Source: Nonomuraea sp. PA05 (GTDB taxonomy: Bacteria; Actinomycetota; Actinomycetes; Streptosporangiales; Streptosporangiaceae). From it: a stretch of 64,000 nt of DNA. The notes below the pieces were generated by a model. It did not search any database. It saw only the letters and a program-made list of their open reading frames with translations, and had not been told where the DNA came from. The stretch lies in the NCBI RefSeq assembly GCF_008086045.1, contig NZ_VSEY01000050.1, positions 1 to 64,000 on the forward strand, read 5' to 3'. The translations under genes were made by a program, and so were the position numbers. This document shows positions 18,416-26,812 of the stretch, piece after piece; the stretch's first letter is position 1; the number at the start of each line of letters is the position of its first letter.

Positions 18416-19624
18416 ATGTCCACCCGATCCCGCATCTCCGCGAGAATTTCCGCGATTTCCGAGTCCGCCACACTCGCCGTAGACGCGAAGGCGAAGGCGA
18501 TGAAGGCGGCAGGACGCCCCGTCATCGGCTTCGGCGCGGGCGAGCCCGACTTCCCCACGCCCGGGTACATCGTCGAGGCGGCGATCGAGGCGGCCCGCGA
18601 CCCGCGCTTCCACAAGTACACCCCGGCGGGCGGCCTCCCCGAGCTCAAGCAGGCGATCGCCGCCAAGACCCTGCGCGACTCCGGCTACGCCGCCGAGGCC
18701 TCGCAGGTGCTGGTCACCAACGGCGGCAAGCAGGCGGTGTACCAGGCGTTCGCGACGCTGCTCGACCCCGGCGACGAGGTGCTGGTCGTCGCCCCCTACT
18801 GGACGACCTACCCGGAGGCGATCAAGCTGGCCGGTGGCGTTCAGGTGGACGTCGTGACCGACGAGTCCACCGGCTACCTCGCGACCGTCGACCAGCTGGA
18901 GGCCGCGCGCACCGACCGGACGAAGGTCCTGCTGTTCGTCTCGCCGTCCAACCCGACGGGCGCCGTCTACTCGCGCGAGGAGACCGTCGCGATCGGCCGC
19001 TGGGCGGCCGAGCACGGCCTGTGGGTCGTCACCGACGAGATCTACGAGCACCTCGTGTACGGCGGCGCCGAGTTCACCAGCATCGCCACGGCCGTCCCCG
19101 AGCTGGGCGACCGGGTCGTGATCCTCAACGGCGTGGCCAAGACGTACGCGATGACGGGCTGGCGCGTGGGCTGGCTGATCGGCCCGTCCGACGTGGTCAA
19201 GGCCGCGACCAACCTGCAGTCGCACGCCACCTCCAACGTCAGCAACGTCGCCCAGATGGCGGCGCTGGCGGCCGTGTCCGGCGATCTGTCGGCGGTGGCG
19301 GAGATGCGGGCGGCGTTCGACCGGCGGCGGCAGGCGATGGTCCGGATGCTGAACGACATCCCCGGGGTCTTCTGCCCTGAGCCGAAGGGGGCGTTCTACG
19401 CGTATCCGTCGGTCAAGGAGCTGATCGGCAAGGAGCTGCGGGGGCGGCGGCCGCAGTCGTCCAGTGAGCTGGCCGAGCTGATCCTGGAGGAGGCCGAGGT
19501 CGCCGTCGTGCCGGGTGAGGCTTTCGGGACGCCCGGTTACTTCAGGCTGTCGTACGCGCTGGGGGACGACGACCTGGCCGAGGGCGTCAGCCGGATGAGC
19601 AAGCTGCTCGCCGAGGCCCACTGA
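18416..19624 (+). CDS. aspartate/aromatic-type aminotransferase (class I PLP)
   Basis: 402-residue fold-type I PLP enzyme of the AspC Ib subgroup. Visible residues: FGAGEPDFPTP near the N-terminus, SPSNPTGAVYS and TDEIYEHLVYGG for cofactor binding, the Schiff-base Lys in NGVAKTYAMTGWRVGW, and FRLSYALGDDDL at the end with the substrate-carboxylate Arg. It probably interconverts aspartate/oxaloacetate with glutamate/2-oxoglutarate. Prephenate transamination is also possible in this subgroup. It diverges from the tRNA-Trp/secE transcript. GGGAG lies nine bases before the ATG. Confidence 0.9.
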   Translation: MSTRSRISARISAISESATLAVDAKAKAMKAAGRPVIGFGAGEPDFPTPGYIVEAAIEAARDPRFHKYTPAGGLPELKQAIAAKTLRDSGYAAEASQVLVTNGGKQAVYQAFATLLDPGDEVLVVAPYWTTYPEAIKLAGGVQVDVVTDESTGYLATVDQLEAARTDRTKVLLFVSPSNPTGAVYSREETVAIGRWAAEHGLWVVTDEIYEHLVYGGAEFTSIATAVPELGDRVVILNGVAKTYAMTGWRVGWLIGPSDVVKAATNLQSHATSNVSNVAQMAALAAVSGDLSAVAEMRAAFDRRRQAMVRMLNDIPGVFCPEPKGAFYAYPSVKELIGKELRGRRPQSSSELAELILEEAEVAVVPGEAFGTPGYFRLSYALGDDDLAEGVSRMSKLLAEAH

Positions 19625-19639
19625 GCCGGGCGGTGCGTG

Positions 19640-20176
19640 CTAGGTGGTGATGTCGGCGGCGATCGGTCTGATGTCGTCGGCGAGGCCGGGTGTCGCCCCG
19701 ATGTAGACCGCGGTGCCCGGCCGCTCCAGCCACATGAAGTTGCGCACGCCCGTCCGAGTGGTCCAGCGCAGCGCCGGCTTGCCCTTGTACGCCGTCAGCG
19801 CGGACCTGGCGACCAGCGTGGCGAACTGCTCGGCCGTCCGCACCCCGCACACCACGCCGACGTACATGCGCTCGTCGTTGTCGCTCCAGATGCGGCCCTC
19901 GACCTTGTGCGGCCGGGTGAGCGAGTCGAGGCGGGCGAACGTGCCGGCCGGGGTGAGGCCGGCGGGCGAGGCCGGGACGCGCACGTCCGTGTCGCCGTCG
20001 CACGACAGCGAGAGGGTGCCGCTGCCGGTGACGTCCGGTTCCTGCTGCGACGGGGTGGTCCGTGGATCCCGCGCCTCGGCGCCGCCGTCCCTGCCATCGC
20101 TGTCGCCGTCGCCACCGCCGATGGCGCCGCATGCCGTGAGCGTGAACATGAGGAGAACCGCCGCCAACCGCCGCAT
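19640..20176 (-). CDS. small exported lipoprotein, unknown function
   Basis: 178 residues. The signal peptide (RRLAAVLLMFTLTACG) ends in lipobox LTAC, then a Gly/Asp-rich spacer (GGGDGDSDGRDGG). The mature part contains SLSCDGDTDVRVPASPAGL, two further Cys and the ending MWLERPGTAVYIGATPGLADDI. The phrase WLERPGT recurs in the next gene downstream on the map (VIVWLERPGTGAWIRVSD), so the two C-terminal domains are related. No known family recognised. Confidence 0.7.
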   Translation of the reverse strand: MRRLAAVLLMFTLTACGAIGGGDGDSDGRDGGAEARDPRTTPSQQEPDVTGSGTLSLSCDGDTDVRVPASPAGLTPAGTFARLDSLTRPHKVEGRIWSDNDERMYVGVVCGVRTAEQFATLVARSALTAYKGKPALRWTTRTGVRNFMWLERPGTAVYIGATPGLADDIRPIAADITT

Positions 20177-20216
20177 CGACCCCCCATGAGAGTGCGTTGA
20201 ACCAGGGAAAAGGCTC

Positions 20217-21038
20217 CTAGTCTCCTACAGGAGCCTGGACCGAGGCGGCAAGAGTGACGAGTTCGCGGCCGAGAGAGTCGCTGACGCGGATCCACGCGCC
20301 CGTTCCCGGGCGTTCGAGCCAGACGATCACGCGTCCGCCGGCCGGGTGCCCGCCCACCACGGCGGGCTTGCCGCGCACGGTGGTCGCGCGGGCGTTCAGC
20401 ACGGTGATTCGCTTGCGGTAGCCGTCCCAGTCGGCGGCTACCGTACCGCGCTCCACCTGTACCTCGACGAATCTGCCCGCCGCGCCGAAGGTGGCGCGGG
20501 CGCGGGAGGCGGTGACGGCGCCGCCGGTGCGTTCGAGGCCTGCCGGCAGGTACGTGAGCCAGAAGTCGTCGGAGACGACCCCGAGCGCGGGCCCGGCGGC
20601 GCGGACCGGGTTCGGCTGCCCGGCTGAGGCGGCGGCCGGCCGGTCGGGCCCGTGGCTGGAACCGGCCACGTGGTTGGGATCGGCCGAGTGGCCGGGGGCG
20701 GCCGAGTGGCCGGGGGCGGCCGAGTGGCTGGGATCGGCAACGTGGCCCGGATCGGGCGCGGCCTGACCGGCGACGGACTCGGCCTCGCTGGGGCCGGGCT
20801 CTTCGGGGCCGGGCGCTTTGGGGCTGGGCTCGCTGGCCCCTGCCTCGCTCGGAGCGGGCTCGTTGGGGGCGGGCTCGATCCGGCTGGGGGCGGGGGCCGG
20901 GGTGGGCAGGGCGGCGTGCGGGAGGCGTCCGAAGCCCGAGGAGAACAGACCGTAGATGATGAGCGCCGTGACCCCGAGCGCCAGCGCCGCCAACGCCGCG
21001 CGCCATCCCTGGCCGGTGTGGTGCCCCTCGGGGATCAT
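20217..21038 (-). CDS. membrane-anchored protein with Pro/Ser/His-rich stalk
   Basis: 273 residues: a short cytoplasmic N-terminus, one transmembrane helix (AALAALALGVTALIIYGLFS), a long low-complexity extracytoplasmic stalk rich in P, A, E, S and containing APGHSAAPGHSADPNH repeats, and a globular C-terminal domain (about residues 155-270) ending in WLERPGTGAWIRVSDSLG. The domain resembles that of the adjacent lipoprotein. The order sigma factor remnant, then this protein, on one strand suggests it was the membrane partner of that sigma factor. Confidence 0.65.
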   Translation of the reverse strand: MIPEGHHTGQGWRAALAALALGVTALIIYGLFSSGFGRLPHAALPTPAPAPSRIEPAPNEPAPSEAGASEPSPKAPGPEEPGPSEAESVAGQAAPDPGHVADPSHSAAPGHSAAPGHSADPNHVAGSSHGPDRPAAASAGQPNPVRAAGPALGVVSDDFWLTYLPAGLERTGGAVTASRARATFGAAGRFVEVQVERGTVAADWDGYRKRITVLNARATTVRGKPAVVGGHPAGGRVIVWLERPGTGAWIRVSDSLGRELVTLAASVQAPVGD

Positions 21039-21079
21039 GCATCCTTGATATCCCGCCGGACCCCGTCCGTACCGCCTGT

Positions 21080-21396
21080 TCAGCCCGTCTCACGGACGCC
21101 TCTCGCGATCCTCCGCAGCTCCTCCGGGGCGTCGATCTCCTTGGCGTACTCGGGGCTGACGCACAGCGCCGCCGCGACCTGCTGATGGCCGCGTTCACCA
21201 CGACCCTGCGCGCGTACGCCTCCGGGTTGTCGCGCCGGAGGCGGGGCCAGTTCCGGTGGACCTTCTCCAGCGCGTGCTGGACCAGGTCCTCGGCGTCGTG
21301 CCTGGTCGCCCCGCAGACCAGGATCGCGGTACGCAGCAGCGGGGCGCTCCGCGCGGCGAGGAACTCGTCGAAGGCCGCTTCGTCGTCGTCCGTCAT
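21080..21396 (-). pseudogene. broken SigE-family sigma factor (region 2 intact, tail out of frame)
   Basis: From the ATG at 21396 the frame encodes a good sigma region 2 (FDEFLAARSAPLLRTAILVC, DAEDLVQHALEKVHRNW, AYARRVVVNAAISRSRR). After about residue 75 that frame turns into Arg/Ser-rich nonsense and stays open without ending sensibly. The frame one base back continues with ordinary codon use, VAAALCVSPEYAKEIDAPEE then LRRIARGVRETG, and stops at 21080. The span (317 bp) is not a multiple of three. Most of the linker and region 4 that should follow are missing. I read it as a deletion plus frameshift. A sequencing error cannot be excluded. Confidence 0.6.
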
Positions 21397-21459
21397 CAGC
21401 GAGGGTCCCCTTTCGCCCTCCCCAACGCGCGAACCCGCCCTGAGGTTGAGTGGCAAGAT

Positions 21460-22494
21460 ATGCAGATGCTCCGGCCCCTGCACGCGCTCCCCAAGGCCCA
21501 TCTCCATCTGCACTTCACCGGCTCCATGCGGCACTCGACCCTGATCGAGCTGGCCAGGGAGCAGGGGCTGACCCTCCCTGACGCGCTGGAGCAGGACTGG
21601 CCGCCCAAGCTGCGGGCGACGGACGAGCGGGGCTGGTTCCGGTTTCAGCGCTTGTACGACATCGCCAGATCCGTGCTGACCCGTCCGGAATACGTCTACC
21701 GACTGATGCGGGAGACCGCGGAGGACGAGGTGGCGGCCGGATCCCGGTGGCTGGAGATCCAGGTGGACCCGTCGGGCTACGCGCAGCGCTTCGGCGGCCT
21801 GACGGCCACGCTGGAGCTGATGCTGGACGCCGTCGAGCAGGCCGCACAGCACGCGGGCGTCGGCATCGCCGTGATCGTCGCGGCCAACCGCACCCGCCAC
21901 CCGCTCGACGCCAACACCCTGGCCAGGCTCGCCACCCAGTACGCCGGCAAGGGCGTCGTCGGCTTCGGCCTGTCCAACGACGAGCGGCGCGGCGCGGCCA
22001 GGGACTTCGAGCGGGCGTTCAGGATCGCCAAGCGCGGCGGCCTGCTGGCGGTGCCGCACGGCGGCGAGCTGCTGGGGCCGCGCAGCGTCGCGCAGTGCGT
22101 GGACGACCTCGGCGCCGACCGGGTCGGCCACGGCGTGCGGGCGGCCGAGGACGAGTGGCTCATGCAGCGCCTGGCCGACCGGCAGATCTGCTGCGAGGTC
22201 TGCCCCACCTCCAACGTCGGCCTGGGGGTGGCCGAGTCGGCGGCGGACGTGCCGGTGCGGCGGCTGTTCGACGCGGGGGTGCCGATCGCGCTGGGCTCCG
22301 ACGACCCGCTGCTGTTCGGCACGCGGCTGCTGCGGCAGTACGAGCTGGCCAGGGATGTGTACGGGTTCAGCGACGCGGAGGTGGCGGAGCTGGCGCGGCA
22401 GTCCGTACGGTCGTCCACCGCGCCCGAGGCGGTGCGCAAGGAACTGCTGAAGGGTGTGGACGACTGGCTCACGCGGTCGCTCTCACCGCAGTGA
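21460..22494 (+). CDS. adenosine deaminase-like amidohydrolase
   Basis: Metal-dependent deaminase of the ADA fold, 344 residues. Metal and catalytic residues are visible: HLHLHFTGS near the N-terminus, GFGLSNDE, PHGGELLG (His), GADRVGHGVRA (His) and ALGSDDPLLFG (Asp pair). ADA proper usually has GxE around the first His pair region; this variant (HFTGSM) matches ADA-like proteins, so adenosine, adenine or aminofutalosine are candidate substrates. The ATG at 21460 or the next one at 21466 may start translation. Its 3' end lies inside a 33-bp tandem repeat. Confidence 0.85.
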   Translation: MQMLRPLHALPKAHLHLHFTGSMRHSTLIELAREQGLTLPDALEQDWPPKLRATDERGWFRFQRLYDIARSVLTRPEYVYRLMRETAEDEVAAGSRWLEIQVDPSGYAQRFGGLTATLELMLDAVEQAAQHAGVGIAVIVAANRTRHPLDANTLARLATQYAGKGVVGFGLSNDERRGAARDFERAFRIAKRGGLLAVPHGGELLGPRSVAQCVDDLGADRVGHGVRAAEDEWLMQRLADRQICCEVCPTSNVGLGVAESAADVPVRRLFDAGVPIALGSDDPLLFGTRLLRQYELARDVYGFSDAEVAELARQSVRSSTAPEAVRKELLKGVDDWLTRSLSPQ

Positions 22495-22562
22495 CTCCGG
22501 CTCATGCGGTCGCTCTCACCTCAGTGTCTCCGGCTCGCGCGGTCGCTCTCACCGCAGTGACG
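22468..22562. repeat. 33-bp direct repeat, three copies, over convergent gene ends
   Basis: Units at 22468-22500, 22501-22533 and 22534 to about 22562 (third incomplete) share the core GCGGTCGCTCTCACC. Copy 1 encodes the last residues and stop of the deaminase. Copy 3 contains the stop and last codons of the convergent gene on the other strand. Copy 2 is the spacer between them. Confidence 0.85.
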
Positions 22563-23499
22563 ACGCGATGCGGACCGCCTCCTCCATGGTGGGCGCGCCC
22601 TCCAGGCGGTAGTTGAGGCCGTCCTGCGCCCAGATGAGCGTGGCGGCGGCCTGGCGGAGCGGAACCTGGGTGCCGTCCTCGCGGGGGATGTAGCCGAGGG
22701 GGTGCTCGCCGGGGATCCACCAGGCTTCGCGGCCGTTCACGCGGGTGTATTCGGGGGCGGGCGGGCCGAGCTTCTTGAAGAAGAACGGGGAGACGGCGCC
22801 GTCGAACTGGTCCAGCCTGATGCCCGCCGGCCAGAACATCGAGACCACCCTGCCGTCGTCGGCCACCGTGACGCGTTGCGGGTCGGCGAGTGCTGCGGGG
22901 GTCTTGACCTGGAACCTCGCCTGGTTCTGGACGTCGGCGCGAGGGACCTCGTGCTCGCCTGGGAGCGGGGTCGTGGTGGTGACGGGCGGGGGTGTCGTTT
23001 CGCCGATCTCTAGCTCTATGCCTGCGAAGCGCAGGATCTGAACGACGGCGGCGCGGCCCTGGGGGGTGGCGGCCGTGACCGTGATGACGGCTATGACGAC
23101 GGCCGCGATGATCGTCCATCTTGCTCGCCGGCGACGTTGCGCCGGACTCCGCCGTCCACCGTCCCGCCGACCCGGCGCCGGAGAGTCGGTGCGCGTGGGA
23201 GGGCGCACGGGGCCGGTGATCGGGCCGTGCGCCGGGTCGGGGCCGGAATCGCCGGGCGCAGAGGGCCCCTCGGCCTTGGGCGTGGCGGGCGGCGCGACAT
23301 CGGGCGCGGCGTCGGGCGCGGCGTCGGGACGAGGTGCGGCGGGACGAGGTGCGGCGGGACGAGGTGCGGCGGATGGTTCGAGGCGGGCGCGGACGGCGGC
23401 GGCCACGTCGGACGAAGGCGGCGGCTCGGGAACGTCGAGAAGATCACCGAGAGCCGTCAGCTCGGCCTCAAGCCCGTCGAAAGGCTCATGCGAGCTCAT
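22549..23499 (-). CDS. putative anti-sigma/membrane partner of the adjacent ECF sigma factor
   Basis: 316 residues: a soluble N-terminal part, a long Pro/Ala/Asp-rich segment (PRPAAPRPAAPRPDAAPDAA), an Arg-rich stretch followed by one transmembrane helix (WTIIAAVVIAVITVTAATPQ), and an extracytoplasmic domain of about 170 residues ending in MEEAVRIASSLR, reminiscent of DUF4367-type domains. It overlaps the upstream sigma gene by 14 bp, so the two are coexpressed. No zinc-binding HxxxCxxC anti-sigma motif is visible, so direct sigma binding is inferred only from context. Confidence 0.7.
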   Translation of the reverse strand: MSSHEPFDGLEAELTALGDLLDVPEPPPSSDVAAAVRARLEPSAAPRPAAPRPAAPRPDAAPDAAPDVAPPATPKAEGPSAPGDSGPDPAHGPITGPVRPPTRTDSPAPGRRDGGRRSPAQRRRRARWTIIAAVVIAVITVTAATPQGRAAVVQILRFAGIELEIGETTPPPVTTTTPLPGEHEVPRADVQNQARFQVKTPAALADPQRVTVADDGRVVSMFWPAGIRLDQFDGAVSPFFFKKLGPPAPEYTRVNGREAWWIPGEHPLGYIPREDGTQVPLRQAAATLIWAQDGLNYRLEGAPTMEEAVRIASSLR

Positions 23500-24025
23500 C
23501 CCCCACCTCCTCCCTCAACCGCGCCAACCCCCGATGCGTACTGGACTTCACGGTCCCCACAGGCCAGTCGAGCACCTGCGCCGTCTCCGCCTCGCTCAGT
23601 TGTAAGAAGTACCGGCACACGACCGCCTGACGTTCCCGCTCCGGCAGCCCGCGCACCGCCGCCAGCAGCCGGGAGCGCCGATCGGTGGCAACGGCGAGAC
23701 CTTCTGGGTCGTCGGGCACCCGCGTGTCGGCGGTGCCGCTGAGCCGCAGTTCGAGCGAGGAGCGCCGGCCCCGCGACCGGGTGAGGTTGTGGGTCTCGTT
23801 GGCGACGATGCGCAGCAGCCACGGCCGGAAGGGCGCGTCCTTGCGGAAGCCCGGCAGGTGGCGGAACGCCTTGACGAACGCCTCCTGCACCACGTCCTCC
23901 GCCTCGTCGCCCGCGCCGAGCATGAAGGCGGTACGGTGGGCGAGCGCGCTGTAGCGGGCGACCAGTGCCTCGTAGGCCCCCAGGTCACCGTCGAGCGAGC
24001 GCGCGATCGCCTCGTCGTCGTCCAT
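23486..24025 (-). CDS. ECF RNA polymerase sigma factor
   Basis: 179-residue ECF sigma factor with both functional regions. Region 2 includes YEALVARYSALAHRTAFML and DEAEDVVQEAFVKAFRHL, with a -10 recognition stretch FRPWLLRIVANETHNLTRSR. Region 4 has LPERERQAVVCRYFLQLSEAE and the HTH WPVGTVKSSTHRGLARLREE. The ATG is at 24025. The 14-bp overlap with the following membrane protein gene is typical of sigma/anti-sigma pairs. Confidence 0.92.
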   Translation of the reverse strand: MDDDEAIARSLDGDLGAYEALVARYSALAHRTAFMLGAGDEAEDVVQEAFVKAFRHLPGFRKDAPFRPWLLRIVANETHNLTRSRGRRSSLELRLSGTADTRVPDDPEGLAVATDRRSRLLAAVRGLPERERQAVVCRYFLQLSEAETAQVLDWPVGTVKSSTHRGLARLREEVGDELA

Positions 24026-24149
24026 GGCGAGTCAGATTCCACCGCAAACAGGTCACGCGGGGAAGGGTGATCCGCGGATCGTGTCATCCTGGTGACTGTC
24101 GCGGGCACTAGACTCGGGCAATCCGTGAGCCCCTCGAAGGAACGGGATT

Positions 24150-24890
24150 ATGTCTTCTGGGTATGACCGTGTAGTGCAACCGGCGGCCGGTGACGAGGCC
24201 CTGGAGAACCACCTGGGTGGGGACGAGGCCAAGAACTATCGGCAGTACGAGTTCGACATGGTCGCCCCGCATGTCGGCCGCTCGATGCTGGAGATCGGCT
24301 CGGGGCTGGGCCACTTCGCCGAGCAGTTCCTGCCGCGTCTCGACCGCCTGGTGGTCAGCGACTTCGACCCCTACTGCGTCGAGCAGCTGGAGAAGCGCTT
24401 CGCCGACCGCGACGACATCAGCGTCCTGCAGTTCGGGCTGCCGACGGACATCCCGCTCCAGGACAAGGTCGACACGGTCGTCATGATGAACGTCCTGGAG
24501 CACATCGAGGACGACGCGGAGGCGCTGCGCTCGCTGGCGCGCGTGACGCAACCGGGCGGGCGGATCATCATCTGGGTGCCCGGTTACCAGCAGCTCTACG
24601 GCGACTTCGACCGCAAGGTGGGCCACGTCCAGCGCTACACGCCGAAGACGCTGGGCACGACGGTGGCCAAGGCGGGGCTCGACGCCGAGGTGCTCAAGCC
24701 GATCAACTTCCTGGGCGGCATCGCCTGGTGGGTGGCGGTGCGCCGGGGCGGGGTGGGCTACCCTGACCCGCGCCTGGTCAAGATCTACGACCGTACGGTG
24801 GTGCCGATGACCAGGCTCATCGAGCGGTTCGTCACGCCGCCGTTCGGTCAGACGGTGTTCTGCGTGGCGCGCGTACCCCAGAAGCTCTGA
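24150..24890 (+). CDS. class I SAM-dependent methyltransferase
   Basis: 246 residues. The SAM-binding motifs are clear: MLEIGSGLGHFAEQF (motif I), VVSDFDPYCVEQLEKRF (acidic end of strand 2) and VVMMNVLEHIEDDAEALRSL. The opening AGDEALENHLGGDEAKNYRQ and the long C-terminal section with HVQRYTPKTLGTTVAKAG resemble methyltransferases that act on glycans or lipid-linked sugars. The substrate is not identifiable. It stands alone, convergent with the ABC transporter, with a hairpin terminator between. Confidence 0.85.
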   Translation: MSSGYDRVVQPAAGDEALENHLGGDEAKNYRQYEFDMVAPHVGRSMLEIGSGLGHFAEQFLPRLDRLVVSDFDPYCVEQLEKRFADRDDISVLQFGLPTDIPLQDKVDTVVMMNVLEHIEDDAEALRSLARVTQPGGRIIIWVPGYQQLYGDFDRKVGHVQRYTPKTLGTTVAKAGLDAEVLKPINFLGGIAWWVAVRRGGVGYPDPRLVKIYDRTVVPMTRLIERFVTPPFGQTVFCVARVPQKL

Positions 24891-24897
24891 CGCGCCT

Positions 24898-24928
24898 GGC
24901 CGCGCCCGAGGGTCTCAGGGGCGCGGCC
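24898..24928. terminator. bidirectional terminator
   Basis: GGCCGCGCCC (24898-24907) pairs with GGGCGCGGCC (24919-24928) around an 11-nt loop, between the convergent methyltransferase and ABC permease genes. No long T-run follows on either side. Confidence 0.65.
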
Positions 24929-24935
24929 GGACGGG

Positions 24936-25829
24936 TCACTTGATGGAGCCGGCGGTCAGACCGCCGACCACCTTCCGCTCGATCAGGGCGAACAGGATGA
25001 TCACCGGGATGGTGGCGATCACCGAGCCGGCGAACAGGTTCTGCCAGTCCACCTGGTACTGCCCGATGAACGAGTTGAGCGCCACGGGAAGCGGCTGGTT
25101 CGCGGTCGTGGTGGTGAGGGTCAGCGCGACCACGAACTCGTTCCACGCGGCGATGAACGTGAAGATCAGCGCGGTGATGACGCCGGGCATGGCCAGCGGC
25201 AGCGTGATCCTGAACAGCGCGCCGAAGCGCCCGTTCCCGTCGATGAAGGCGGCCTCCTCCAGCTCGCGCGGGATGGAGGAGAAGTACGCGGTCAGGATCC
25301 ACACGGCGAAGGCCAGGTTGAAGCCCGCGTTGACGAGGATCAGCGCCCAGATCGAGTCGACCAGCCCGAACTGGAAGAACTCGCGGTAGATGCCGACCAC
25401 CATGGCCGTGGGCTGGAACATCTGGGTGATCAGCACCAGGATGAGGAACGCGTTGCGGCCGCGGAAGTTGTGCCTGGCCGCGTAGTACGCGGCGGGCAGC
25501 GCGACCAGGAGCACCAGCACGGTCGAGCCGGCCGCCACCTTGATCGTCACCCAGAGGTTGCCGGCCAGGCCGCTGCCCCAGAAGTCGGTGAGGTTGGACC
25601 ACACCCACTCGTCGGGCCAGAACGTCACGTCGCGCAGCGACTCCTGCGAGCGCAGCGAGGTCAGCAGCATGACCACGTACGGGAACAGGAACAGCAGCGC
25701 GACGACGTACGCGGTGGCCGCGATGAGGACGGTCTTCAGCCTGGGCATGGCGCGCGCGACGCCGCCGCGCCGGGAACGGGCGTGGTGGTGATGCGGCCGG
25801 GCCTGCGCCGGCATGGTCTTGACGGCCAT
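24936..25829 (-). CDS. sugar ABC transporter permease (MalG-type)
   Basis: 297 residues, six transmembrane segments beginning TVLIAATAYVVALLFLFPYV. The EAA loop signature is RELEEAAFIDGNGRFGALFR followed by ITLPLAMPG, which contacts the ATPase. The His-rich N-terminus (ARPHHHHARS) is unusual but cytoplasmic. Its ATG overlaps the stop of the MalF-type gene (TGATG). No ATPase is encoded in this cluster; carbohydrate importers of this class often share a common MsiK-type ATPase. Confidence 0.93.
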   Translation of the reverse strand: MAVKTMPAQARPHHHHARSRRGGVARAMPRLKTVLIAATAYVVALLFLFPYVVMLLTSLRSQESLRDVTFWPDEWVWSNLTDFWGSGLAGNLWVTIKVAAGSTVLVLLVALPAAYYAARHNFRGRNAFLILVLITQMFQPTAMVVGIYREFFQFGLVDSIWALILVNAGFNLAFAVWILTAYFSSIPRELEEAAFIDGNGRFGALFRITLPLAMPGVITALIFTFIAAWNEFVVALTLTTTTANQPLPVALNSFIGQYQVDWQNLFAGSVIATIPVIILFALIERKVVGGLTAGSIK

Positions 25830-26749
25830 CACGCCACCTCCTTGTTCCACCGGGACACCTTGAGGAAGATCACGGTGAGCACGATCACCATGCCGAAGTT
25901 GACGACGGACATGGCGGCCGATTCGCCGATGTCGGAGCCCTTGAGGATGTACATGAGGATGGTCGAGGTGGCGGTGGAGTAGCCGGGCTGCCCGTGGGTC
26001 ATGGCCCAGATGATCGGGAAGCTGTTGAAGACGTTCATGACGTTGATCAGGGCGGCCACGGTGAGCGCGGGGCGCAGCAGCGGCAGCGTGATCGACCAGT
26101 AGGTCCGCAGGCGTCCCGCGCCGTCCATCCTGGCGGCCTCGTACACGTCGGCGGGGATCGTGGCGAGCCCGGCGAGCAGCGCGTACGTGGTGAACGGCAC
26201 CGACACGAACACCGCGACGAACACCAGCCACGGCATGGCGGTGGCGGCGTCGCCGAGCTGGTCGGCGGCGGCTCCGCCCATCGCGTCGATCAGCCCGAGC
26301 TTGAGGCGGATCTGGTTGATCACGCCGACCTCGGGGTCGAGCATCCACTTGAAGATGATGGCCGTCATCAGCACCGACGCGGCCCACGGCGCGATGAGCG
26401 CCCAGCGGGCCAGCTTGCGCAGCGGGAAGCGCTGGTTGAAGAGCTGGGCCAGGGCCAGCGAGAGCAGCACGGTGAGCGCGACGACGGCGACCACCCAGAT
26501 CACGCTGCGGAGCATGACGTCGGCGAAGTCCTTCTCGGCGAAGAGCTTGTCGTAGTTGGCGAACCCGGCCGAGCCGCGCACCACGCCGAGCCGGCTGATC
26601 TCCAGGAACGAGGACCTGATCATCTCGACCACGGGCCAGATCACGACCAGGGCGATCAGCACGATGGCGGGCCCGATCCAGGCGAGGGGTTCGAGGGCGC
26701 GCAGGCCCCGCGATCGCGCGCGCGGCTTCTTGACGTCCAGGGTTGTCAC
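25829..26749 (-). CDS. sugar ABC transporter permease (MalF-type)
   Basis: 306 residues, six transmembrane segments starting ALEPLAWIGPAIVLIALVVI. The EAA loop is DVYEAARMDGAGRLRTYWSI followed by TLPLLRPAL. It starts with GTG 63 bp after the binding-protein gene and is followed without a gap by the MalG-type gene, as in the CUT1 family. Confidence 0.93.
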   Translation of the reverse strand: MTTLDVKKPRARSRGLRALEPLAWIGPAIVLIALVVIWPVVEMIRSSFLEISRLGVVRGSAGFANYDKLFAEKDFADVMLRSVIWVVAVVALTVLLSLALAQLFNQRFPLRKLARWALIAPWAASVLMTAIIFKWMLDPEVGVINQIRLKLGLIDAMGGAAADQLGDAATAMPWLVFVAVFVSVPFTTYALLAGLATIPADVYEAARMDGAGRLRTYWSITLPLLRPALTVAALINVMNVFNSFPIIWAMTHGQPGYSTATSTILMYILKGSDIGESAAMSVVNFGMVIVLTVIFLKVSRWNKEVA

Positions 26750-26812
26750 TCAAGTACCTTTCGCAAGGACGGTACGACCGGCGTCGGCCGGCCGTACCGT
26801 GGTCTCGCTGGA

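Noticed and set aside
21080..21396. Programmed -1 frameshift producing a full sigma factor
   Set aside because: No slippery heptamer is visible near the break, and most of region 4 is missing even in the combined frame, so a broken gene is simpler.
19795..22131. 778-codon minus-strand frame spanning the sigma remnant, the stalk protein and the lipoprotein
   Set aside because: Only its middle (21190-21396) has sigma homology; elsewhere it is an alternative frame of real genes. It cannot be a single fusion protein.
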